Source of the DNA: Thermomicrobiales bacterium
GTDB taxonomy: Bacteria; Chloroflexota; Chloroflexia; Thermomicrobiales; CADCWN01
Length of the DNA stretch: 44,824 nucleotides
Assembly: GCA_030446685.1 (NCBI GenBank)
Contig: JAUJMV010000008.1
Coordinates: forward strand, 220,369 to 265,192
Direction of reading: 5' to 3'
Position numbers and translations under genes: made by a program. The notes under the pieces were generated by a model, which saw only the letters and a list, made by a program, of their open reading frames with translations, was not told the DNA's origin and searched no databases. Of this stretch, positions 1-7,515 are shown one piece after another (position 1 is the stretch's first letter; the number at the start of each line of letters is the position of its first letter).

Positions 1-2260
1 CGCCCGCGCTGGCAGGGCTGGCTCTGGACGCTGGCGCTGCTGGCGCTGCTCCTCTGGACGGCGAACCAGCTCCAGGCGTTCGACTGGTACACCGACCACC
101 CCGCCGTCGACGAGAACGGCGGGATCGGGGGCCTGCCGAACACCTACACCGCGGTCGATCACCCCGCCCACCTGGCGCGCGAGCGCGCGACGGCCGATGC
201 GCTGCGGCGGGGCTGGCTGCCGCGCTGGATCTCCGCCACGCAAGGCGGCTTCCCGGTCGAGTTCTACCCGGTCGGCGGGAGCACGATCGTCGCGCTCCTC
301 CACCTGCTCAGCGCCGGGCTGATCCCACTCGAGGTGGCGCACAAGCTGGTGATCATCGGCGTCTTCCTGCTGCCGCCGCTGGCCTACTGGCTGATCGCGC
401 GCCGCGAGCACCTGCCGCTCAGCGTGGCGCTGCTGGCGGCGGTGCTCCACCTGTTCGTCCGGGGGAGCTGGTTCGGCGGCGGCAGCCGCGAGTTGATCGA
501 ATACGGCCTCTGGCCCAACGTCTTCGCCGCTTACCTGACCCTCTTCGTCCTGCTCTGGGGCGCGGACTGGCTGCGCCGTGGGGACCGGCGCGGGCTGCTG
601 CTGGCGACCGCCGCGGCGACGCTGGCCGTCTACACCAACCCCCGCTCGATTGTCGCGGTCGCGGCGGGCTGCCTCGCCATCGGGCTCGTCGCGCTGAGCG
701 AGCGGGTGCGGATTGCGGATTGCGGATTGCGGATTGCGGAATTACGGAGCCGGAGACGCGCCGGGGTCTTCCATAGGGCGCCCACCGCGCGCCCCCAATC
801 CGCAATCCTCCTGGCCGGGCGCTCGGCCCTCTTCACCCTGTTGGTCGGGCTGCTGTCGGCGGCGCTGCTGCTGCCGCTGCGCGCGCACCAGGACCTCTAC
901 CACTTCACCTTCTATCTCTGGTTCGACAGCGCGCGGGACGTCTGGAGCCAGGTGAACGAGACGACGCCGATCAAGGGCGTGGTCGGGCTGGCGACCCTCG
1001 GCATCGCCGTCGCCCTGCTGCGGCGCGGCTTCTACGCTCGGGCGCTGGCGGTCCAATTGCTGCTCTCCTACCTGCTGATCACCCTGGTCGGCTGGCAGTG
1101 GCGCGAGTCGCCGCTCTTCGCCCAGTTGGAGGGGCCGCGGCTGCTGACGACGCTGCGCCCGGCGCTGATCTTTCTGGCGGCGTTCGGCATCCACGAGCTG
1201 CTGCGCGCCATCGTGCGCCTCGTCCTCGGGGACCTGCTGGCGCTGCTGCGGCTGCGGCGGGCGGCGACCTGGGCGACGACCGCGGCCTCGCTGCTGGTCG
1301 GGGTGACGCTGCTCGCCGGCGCCCACTACTTCCTCGTCTGGGACCGCAGCCCGCTCGACCGCGAGCGGCGCGGCCTGCCGGTGCTGGAGACGACGGACCA
1401 GCCGACCTTCACCGCGATCGAGGAGTCGGCGCGGCGGTTCGAGGCGGCGGCGGGGCCGGGAGACAAGCCGCTGATCATGGGCAACCCGCCCTTCCGGCCC
1501 GCCGGGAGCATGGTGGGGGAGTTCATCCCCAATCCCGAGCAACCGCAGCACGCCTCGTTCTGGATCCCGGCGCTGACCGGGCGGGACGCCTTCCACAACG
1601 ACTACCTCTGGTTCTGGCGCACGACCGACTACGCCGACAAGGAATTGCTGCAGGACGAGTTCTGGGCGCTCGAACGCCCCTTCCTGACCCAGCACGGCCT
1701 GACGATGGTCCTGGTCGATGTGTGGCACCGCGACCTGATCGACCACGCCAATTCGCGACCCCACCTGCGCCGTCTCTATGAAGGCAGGCCCGGCGGTTAC
1801 TCCGTCTACCTGGTCGAGCCGGAGAACCCGGGGCGGGGCCTGCACAACGGCTGGGTGACGTTCAGCGACGGGGCGGTGACGGCGCTGGACGTGCGGCCCG
1901 AGCACCTGACCGCGCGGGGCCAGACCGCGCGGCCCGGCACGGCCCGGATCATCATCAACGACTACCCCCGCTGGCGGGCGACGGTCAACGGCGTGGCGAC
2001 ACCGATCGCGCGCACCCCGGACGGCTACATGGCGGTGCCGGTGCCGGCGGGCGAGGTGACGGTCACGCTCGACTACGCGACCGAGCCGGTCGGCTGGCTG
2101 GCGCGCGGGCTGGTCACGCTCGGCGCGCTCCTCCTCTTCATCCTCACCTTCCGCGCGTTCCTGCCGCGCCGGCTCACGATTCAGGGCCAGCAACGCCTGG
2201 GCGCGGATCAGGAAATTCACGACCACGAGCGGCCGCGGCGAGGAGGATCGCGGCGGCGGG
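1..2260 (+). CDS. Large multi-spanning membrane protein (YfhO/PMT-like), 5' partial
   Basis: The frame is open from base 1, so the start lies outside the window. About 720 residues are visible. They hold repeated hydrophobic spans (for example ALLALLLWTANQL at the edge and LLAAVLHLFV near 430), then a soluble C-terminal domain, then a last membrane span WLARGLVTLGALLLF at about 2092-2150. This layout resembles bacterial GT-C-like or YfhO-type integral membrane proteins that handle polyprenyl-linked sugars. No catalytic motif could be assigned, so the family call is inference. A heptamer foldback repeat (708-808) lies inside the reading frame and keeps it open. The true end is uncertain: after about 2170 the frame runs into DUF7660-like sequence, so a base slip near 2170-2260 has probably removed the stop. 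Confidence 0.6.
708..808. repeat. Heptamer foldback repeat (GCGGATT)x5 with inverted copy
   Basis: Five tandem heptamers (four GCGGATT plus GCGGAAT) occupy 708-742. An inverted copy, AATCCGCAATCC, lies at 797-808, leaving a 54-nt spacer. The element sits in the middle of the membrane-protein gene, does not shift its frame, and adds about 34 residues of low-complexity Arg/Ile/Ala sequence between hydrophobic segments. Confidence 0.85.
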
Positions 2261-2263
2261 TCG

Positions 2264-2439
2264 ATGCAATTCAGTCGCGCGAGGACTTCGTCGCCTTCGT
2301 CCAGGCCGAGATCTCGAGCATCCGGCCGGCTGATCTGGCGCGCAGCCGTCGCCGCCTGGGCCGGGGATGTCCGGTTCTACCAGAGAGCCGGCGCCGCGAG
2401 CTGGGGTGGAATTTCATCGGGCAGATGGCGGCGAGGTGA
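2264..2439 (+). pseudogene. DUF7660-like fragment, frame broken
   Basis: The translated string AIQSREDFVAFVQ at about 2266-2305 matches the start of the DUF7660 family as I remember it. The next part of that fold (AAVAAWAGDVRFYQRAG) appears in another frame just downstream, and a W-containing tail (WNFIGQMAAR, stop at 2437-2439) returns to the first frame. This indicates one small gene of about 60-90 residues with two or more base slips, fused in frame to the membrane protein upstream. Its TGA stop overlaps a GTG codon that opens the next gene. Function is unknown. The family call rests on memory of the N-terminal motif only. Confidence 0.35.
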
Positions 2440-3554
2440 TCGTCACGGCGGAAGATGGTCGATCGCCACGGCGGCTCACCGCGATCCTCCGCCGGGAAGG
2501 GGTCCTGCCGCAAGGCGCGGTGGTCGCCGTCGCGCGGCGGGCGAACGACGCCTTCAACTCCGCCATCACCCACCTCGACCTGACCTACTCCGCCGCGGCG
2601 CCGCCGGCGGCGCCGCGGGCGCTCTTCCTGAAGCGCAGCCTGGGCGCGGACTGGGCCGTCGCGGCGGGCGCGCGGGAGGTCGCCTTCTACCGCCTCGTCG
2701 CGCCGCTGGCGGCCGACCTGCCGATGCTGGTGCGCTGCTACGATGCCGCGCACGACCCCGAAAGCGGCGCGTCCCACCTGCTCCTGCGCGACCTCTCGGA
2801 CACCCACACGCCGCCGCTCAGCCGCGAGCGGATCATCGCCCTGGACGCCCTGCCGGCGCCGGCGCACCTCGACGGAGTCATCGAGGCGCTGGCCGGTTTC
2901 CACGCCTTCTGGTGGGAACACCCCGCGCTCGGGACGGGGCCGCTGCCGGTGAGCGGGCGGTACGCCGACGCGGCGGCCTACCACCGCTTCGCGCGCGACG
3001 TGACCGCCGAGTGGGCGCGCTTCATCGCGGTCGAAGGGGGCTGGTTCCCCGCCGACCTCCGCGCCCTCTACGAGGGGGCCCTCGCCCGGCTGCCGGCCCT
3101 GTGGGACCGCGCGCTGGCGGCGCGGATCGCCGCCCGCCGGCGCCTGACGCTGAGCAATGGCGACGGGTATTTCAGCCAGTACCTCTGCCCGCGGGAACCG
3201 GGGCGCGGCCCGACCTACATCGTCGACTTCCAGGATGCGCGCGCCGACATCCCCGCGCTCGATCTCACCTACCTCTGCGCCGCCTTCTGGACCCCGGCCT
3301 TCCGCCGGGAGAGCGGCAGGGAGAATCGGCTGCTGCGCCGCTACCACCGGGCGCTGCTGGCGCACGGCGTCGCCGGGTACGGCTGGGACGATCTCCTCGC
3401 CGACTACCGGCTGGCGCTCGGCGTGATGATCTTCCTGCCGGTCTGGGACCAGACCAACGGCTCCGGCAGGGGCTACTGGTGGCCGAAGCTGCAATGCCTG
3501 ACCGGCGCCTACCGCGACTGGCGCTGCGCCGAACTGCCGGGCGCGGGCGGCTGA
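2436..3554 (+). CDS. Aminoglycoside-phosphotransferase-fold kinase
   Basis: This protein of about 372 residues has the small-molecule kinase (APH/CHK-like) order: a Lys-bearing N-lobe strand (ALFLKRSLG), a hinge LLLRDLSDTH, a catalytic loop LSNGDGYFSQYL at about 3150-3185, and a metal motif IVDFQDARADIPALDL. The usual HGD is NGD here and the usual loop Asn is Gln, while the catalytic Asp and the DF(Q/G) Asp are kept. The substrate is unknown; such enzymes phosphorylate hydroxyls of sugars, choline or antibiotics. I prefer GTG 2436 because it overlaps the preceding TGA (GTGA). An ATG at 2367 in the same frame is the alternative. The next gene, convergent, encodes a nucleotidyltransferase of the aminoglycoside-modifying superfamily. 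Confidence 0.7.
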   Translation: MIVTAEDGRSPRRLTAILRREGVLPQGAVVAVARRANDAFNSAITHLDLTYSAAAPPAAPRALFLKRSLGADWAVAAGAREVAFYRLVAPLAADLPMLVRCYDAAHDPESGASHLLLRDLSDTHTPPLSRERIIALDALPAPAHLDGVIEALAGFHAFWWEHPALGTGPLPVSGRYADAAAYHRFARDVTAEWARFIAVEGGWFPADLRALYEGALARLPALWDRALAARIAARRRLTLSNGDGYFSQYLCPREPGRGPTYIVDFQDARADIPALDLTYLCAAFWTPAFRRESGRENRLLRRYHRALLAHGVAGYGWDDLLADYRLALGVMIFLPVWDQTNGSGRGYWWPKLQCLTGAYRDWRCAELPGAGG

Positions 3555-3591
3555 CCGGCGGGCCGGCCGCGAGGGGCGGCGACGGACCCGC

Positions 3592-4395
3592 TCAGCGCCC
3601 CCGCTCCTCCGCGGAGCGCCGGCAGCGCGCGATCGTGTAGCGGATGAAGGCGAGCGCCGCGGTCGGGTCGTCCGGGCGCTTGTCGCCGCGCCAGGCGAGG
3701 GCGCGGTCGATCAGGCCGGGCCAGGGCTGCTCCAGCGCCTCGCGCGCCCAGGCGGCGGCGGCCGGCTTGGAGGCGACCGCCCCCCGTTCGAGGGTGTAGA
3801 GGGCGCGGCACATCGTCAGGATCGCGAACGCCTGGTACTCGCGCGGGCGCAGCCACGCGGGGTCGCGCAGGCGCCCGGGCCAGCGGTCGAGGATCGTGTC
3901 GAGGGTCGCCGCGCGCAGCTCGTCCGGCGACACCGGATCGATCAGCGTCCGCGGCGGCGGCCCCCAGACCGTCACGCCCCGCTCGCGCACGATCCACCGC
4001 TCGATGATCCAGTTGGGGCCGTGCTCCCCGAGGCCGAACTCCCAGTCCACCCCGATGGTGGGATGGCGGGCGTCGGCGGGATCGTGCCGCCGCAGGGCGG
4101 CGCGCGGCCAGTACACCCCTTCCAACCTGGTCGCCCAGGGCAGGCCGCTGGCCGCGATCCGCGCGTGCATCTCCCGCAGGCCCTCCAGTGTCCCATCCGG
4201 CAGCACGTCGGCGGTCACGACGAGGAAATCGATGTCGCTGCTGCCGGGGTCGAAGTCGCCGCCCGACAGCGAGCCGAAGAGGTACAGCCCGATCAACTCC
4301 TCGCCCAGCACCGCCCGGACCCCTTCCAGCAGCAGCGCGAGGACAGCGTTGACCTCCGGGTACGGCGTCGGTCGCGCGGCGGACCCCGCTGACAT
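3592..4395 (-). CDS. Nucleotidyltransferase, AadA/DUF4111-like
   Basis: 267 residues. The N-terminus carries the pol-beta-type nucleotidyltransferase signature LFGSLSGGDFDPGSSDIDFL, with the two metal-binding Asp of the DxD motif. The rest resembles the helical DUF4111 domain of aminoglycoside 3''-adenylyltransferases (REYQAFAILTMCRALYTLE). Enzymes of this group transfer AMP from ATP to a hydroxyl, classically on streptomycin or spectinomycin. Chromosomal environmental homologues often have no proven drug substrate, so resistance is not claimed. The ATG at 4395 is preceded by a GGAGGGGGC ribosome binding site. Convergent with the APH-fold kinase (37-bp gap). Confidence 0.8.
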   Translation of the reverse strand: MSAGSAARPTPYPEVNAVLALLLEGVRAVLGEELIGLYLFGSLSGGDFDPGSSDIDFLVVTADVLPDGTLEGLREMHARIAASGLPWATRLEGVYWPRAALRRHDPADARHPTIGVDWEFGLGEHGPNWIIERWIVRERGVTVWGPPPRTLIDPVSPDELRAATLDTILDRWPGRLRDPAWLRPREYQAFAILTMCRALYTLERGAVASKPAAAAWAREALEQPWPGLIDRALAWRGDKRPDDPTAALAFIRYTIARCRRSAEERGR

Positions 4396-5159
4396 CGCGC
4401 CCCCTCCTGATCTAGCCGGAATCCTGGGCGACGGGACGGCCCGACCCCACCCGGCACGGGTCCGGAACCGGCGCTACAGGACACCTGGGACCAACCTTGT
4501 CATCCTGAGCGCAGCGAAGGATCGGTGTCCCCGGCGCCGGACGGGGCCGACCGCCGCGCGGGTCTCGCGGCAGCCGATCCTTCCCTGCGGCGCATCAGGA
4601 CAAGGGCCGCGCGGCGGGATTGGAACGGCGCTGCAGCGAGAAGCATCCGGCGGTCCCGTCACCGCCCGCACATCAGCATACTACCAGGGTCCCTTCACGG
4701 TCAGCGCTCGCATCAGCCCCGTCCGCGCGCGTCGCGCGGCGCCGCCCCGACTGCTACGACGGCAGGACCCCTACCGCCGCCGTGCCAGCCGCTGACCGCG
4801 ACCGTCGCCCCCGTGGCGGCCCTCCTCACCCCGAATGGTCCATGCGGATGTTTCGTCCCGTGGCACGAATCACCCCGCCCAGCGGGTTCGGACACTACGA
4901 GCCATCGCGCGCGTCGCGCGCCCGCCACCGGCGGCACACGAGGGGCGAAAACATGAAAATCACGAAACGAACCTGCCTCGATAGCCCTCTTTTCCTTGCC
5001 ACAGCAGGGAAATCTCGCTCCCCGGCGCCGCCACGACCGCCCCGGAATCCCCCAGTTCACCCCCTCAGCGCCCGTGGCGCCGCTTGCCCCGTCTCGGGGG
5101 CGACGTGGCATCGACCCTGGCGTACTACCCCGGCGCATTCTTTCAGGGGCGACGGGTGC
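4396..5159. other. Intergenic region without a supported gene
   Basis: Apart from the foldback repeat at 4497-4603, I see no open frame with a convincing start or family signal here. A short tract near 4950-4985 is noticeably AT-richer than its surroundings. Confidence 0.5.
4497..4603. repeat. TCATCCTGAGCGCAGCGAAGG-type imperfect foldback repeat
   Basis: The left arm at 4497-4525 reads TTGTCATCCTGAGCGCAGCG and continues into AAGGATCGG. The right arm at 4574-4603 is its imperfect inverted copy (CCGATCCTTCCCTGCGGCGC, then ATCAGGACAA). The spacer is about 48 nt. From memory, closely similar strings recur between genes of unrelated high-GC bacteria. No coding role is seen. Confidence 0.75.
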
Positions 5160-5165
5160 TATACT
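5160..5165 (+). promoter_or_regulatory. -10 box TATACT upstream of the M24 peptidase
   Basis: TATACT lies about 55 bases before the ATG at 5221 in otherwise GC-rich sequence. No good -35 box is visible. The same hexamer appears before several other genes in this window. Confidence 0.45.
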
Positions 5166-5220
5166 GCCAGCCGTCGCCGCTACGGAGGTCGAGGTCGCGG
5201 ACGAGGAGAGGGAGGGGCGG

Positions 5221-6331
5221 ATGAGCAGGATACCGAACGGCGCCTATACCGAGCGGATCGCGCGGGCGCGGGAAGAGATGGGGCGGCAGGGGTCGACTAC
5301 CTGATCGTCGCGCCGTCGTCGGACCTCGTCTACCTGCTCGGCTACCCCGCCCACCCGGCCCCGCGCCTGACCGCGCTGGTCGTCCCCGGGACGGCGGCCC
5401 GTTCGTCGTCGTGCCGCAACTCGAAGCGCCCCGGCTGGCCGGGCGCGCGGACCTGATCGAGATCCGCCCCTGGCCGGAGACCGCCGACCCGATCCGCCTG
5501 ATCGCCGGGGCGCTCGGCGCCGGTGCGGGGCGGACGATCGGCGTCAGCGACCGGCTCTGGAGCGGCCACCTGCTGAAGCTGCAAGACGCGCTGCCGGGCG
5601 CGCGCTTCGTCAACGCGGCGGGCGTGCTGCGCGAGCTGCGGCAGATCAAGTCGGCGGAGGAGCTGGCCTGCCAGCGCGAGGCGGGGCGGCGCACCGACGC
5701 CGCCTGGGAGGAGTTCATCGGCGCGGCGACCCTGGCCGGGCGGGCGGAGGTCGAGGTCGCGCGCGAACTGGCCGGGGTCATGGAGCGCCACGGCCTCGGC
5801 GAGCCGAGCTTCCTGATCTGCGCCGCCGGTCCCGCCAGCGCCTCGCCGCACCACATGAACGGCGAGCGCCCCATCCAGGAGGGCGACGCGGTCGTCTTCG
5901 ACTTCGGCGGCAACATCGAGGGCTACCATTCGGACATCACGCGCACGGTCCACGTCGGCGAGCCGTCCGCCGAGTTCCGCCGGGTCTACGACACGGTCAA
6001 CCGGGCGCGAGAGGCCGTCCAGGCGGCGGTGCGGCCCGGCGTGCCCTGCGAGGCGATCGACGGGGTGGCGCGCGGCCTGATCACCGACGCGGGCTACGGC
6101 GAGTACTTCATCCACCGCACCGGGCACGGCCTCGGCCTCGACGTCCACGAGGACCCCTACATCGTCGGCGGCAACGCGACGCCGCTGCGCGCGGGGATGG
6201 TCTTCAGCGACGAGCCGGGCATCTACCTCCCCGGCCGCTTCGGCGTCCGCATCGAGGACTGCGTCATCTGCACCGCGGACGGCGGCGAGTTCCTCACCAA
6301 TACCTCGCGCGAGTTGCGCGTCGTGAGTTGA
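5221..6331 (+). CDS. M24-family metallopeptidase (Xaa-Pro peptidase-like), two frame slips
   Basis: The frames join into about 370 residues with a creatinase-type N-domain (DYLIVAPSSDLVYLLGY) and a pita-bread M24 domain. All five metal ligands are visible: Asp in VVFDFGG, Asp in SDITRTVHVG, His in HRTGHGLGLDVHEDP, Glu in SDEPGIYLPG and Glu in GVRIEDCV. Members cleave X-Pro dipeptides or related N-terminal bonds with two metal ions in the cytoplasm. The ATG at 5221 follows GGGAGGGGCGG. Two slips, near 5290 (AGGGGTCG) and near 5390 (CCGGGACG), each disappear if one G is added to a G run, so I read them as sequencing errors. Exact peptide specificity cannot be told. Confidence 0.85.
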
Positions 6332-6354
6332 GAACCGAGGTCGGGCGGGGCGGG

Positions 6355-6929
6355 GTGGCGACGGTGGACCGGGAGCGGGTGCAGCTCAGCAAGCGCGTGT
6401 CCCACGCGCTGCGTCACGCCCCCTGGGTGTACGAACTGGAGCTCGACGAAGAAGGCTGGGCGCCGGTGCCGGATCTGCTGGAGGCCCTGCGCGGGCAGCG
6501 ATCCGCGTGGCGGGGGCTGACCGAGGGCGATCTGGCCGAACTGGTCGCCCGCTCCGACAAGCGCCGGTTCGAGCTGCGCGACGGGCGCATCCGCGCGCTC
6601 TACGGGCATTCGCTGCCGGAGCGCCTGCGCAAAGTCCCGGCCGCGCCGCCGCCGACCCTCTTCCATGGCACGTCCCGGCGCTCCGTCGCGGCGATCCGGG
6701 CCGGCGGGCTGCGGCCGATGCGGCGGCAGTACGCCCACCTCTCGGCCGACCGGGAGACGGCGCGGCAGGTCGCCGCGCGCAAGCCGCCGCCGCCCGTCAT
6801 CCTCGAAATCGCCGCCCGCGCGGCGCACGAGGCCGGCGTGCGCTTCTACGCCGGCAACGAGCTGGTCTGGCTCGCCGACGCCGTCCCGCCCGCGCCCGGA
6901 GTTCATCGCCATCCCCGACTTCCCCCTGA
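6355..6929 (+). CDS. kptA: RNA 2'-phosphotransferase (Tpt1/KptA)
   Basis: The protein has the two-part KptA build: a winged-helix half (QLSKRVSHALRHAPW, with the conserved LSK and LRH, and DEEGWAPVPDLLEAL) and an ADP-ribosyltransferase-like half (LFHGTSRRSVAAIRAGGLRP, YAHLSADRETARQVAARK, then FYAGNELVWLADAVPPEF). The enzyme removes an internal 2'-phosphate from RNA using NAD+, giving ADP-ribose 1'',2''-cyclic phosphate. The usual catalytic residues (Arg and His of the first half, Arg in the second) appear present. I choose GTG 6355 after GGGCGGGGCGG; GTG 6364 is possible. One slip near 6895 (missing base before GAGTTCATC) changes the tail. If one C is restored to the C run at 6922-6926, the stop falls at about 6929, just short of the convergent kinase gene. 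Confidence 0.85.
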
Positions 6930-6940
6930 CGCGCGGCGGC

Positions 6941-7515
6941 TCACGGCAGCGGTTCCGGCGCGGGTCCTGCCCCGACCAGTCCCCGACCGCGAACGCCCCG
7001 GCCGGGGCGAGGCGCACGACGTAGAGCGCGTCGAAGCCCTCCGCCAGTGTCGGGGGCTGGAGCCGCTTGCGCGTGCCGTAGATCGCCTGGGCGGCGCCCG
7101 TCCCGCCGCAACCGCGCTCCCGCTCGGGGCGGCGCACGCGCGTTCCGCCCGACGCAGACATCAAAACCCTCCGCCGGCGTCGCGCGTGCCTCTGGGGCGG
7201 CACCCGCTCCCGCGCGGGGCGCCGCGCGTTCCGCCCGACGCAGTCGCGCGCCTCCGCCCGGAAGTAGTAGCCGACGACCCGGAACCCGGCCGCGCGCGCC
7301 GGGGCGATGTAGCGGGCGCGCTCCGCGATCGTGGGATTGGTGTTGTCGACGACGAACCGCTGCTGCATCGCCAGGCAGCAGCGCAGCAGCAGGGCCTCGC
7401 GGTGGCGGGTCTTCAGCATGTCGAGGTTGACGCGCAGGTGCGTGGCGAAGAAGCGCTCGCGGTAGAACGAGGACTTGCCGCTCGCTTGCAGGCCGGCGAA
7501 GATGATCGCTTCCAT
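6941..7515 (-). CDS. Small P-loop (AAA_33) kinase with an internal duplication
   Basis: The N-terminus has a Walker A motif, FAGLQASGKSSFY, followed by the polynucleotide-kinase-like pattern of the AAA_33 group (VVDNTNPTIAERARYI, GFRVVGYYFRA). The C-terminal TLAEGFDALYVVRL is also typical. Family members are usually about 150 residues; this copy is longer because a segment holding CVGRNAR and TPAEGFD is present twice (DNA repeat at 7137-7157 and 7223-7243), which also disturbs the frame. The real end is probably the TGA at 6941-6943, reached by restoring one G in GTCGGGGCAGG. The substrate is unknown; an RNA or nucleoside 5'-kinase is possible. It faces kptA, which suggests, but does not prove, an RNA-repair link. 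Confidence 0.7.
7137..7243. repeat. Direct duplication inside the P-loop kinase gene
   Basis: The 21-base string at 7137-7157 is repeated exactly at 7223-7243 (it begins CGCGCGTTCCGCCCGACG). Similar flanks (CGCTCCCGCTCGGGGC versus CGCTCCCGCGCGGGGC) extend the match on the left. The offset is 86 bases, which is not a multiple of three, so the duplication changes the reading frame unless other slips compensate. Confidence 0.75.

Noticed and set aside
742..2226. Long minus-strand open frame opposite the membrane-protein gene
   Set aside because: Arg/Gln-rich translation without any domain, exactly antisense to a clear gene. It is a typical high-GC shadow frame.
4620..5456. Open frame before the M24 peptidase
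   Set aside because: Arg/Pro-rich, no start signal, and it runs into the peptidase in a wrong frame; the peptidase start at 5221 has a strong ribosome binding site.
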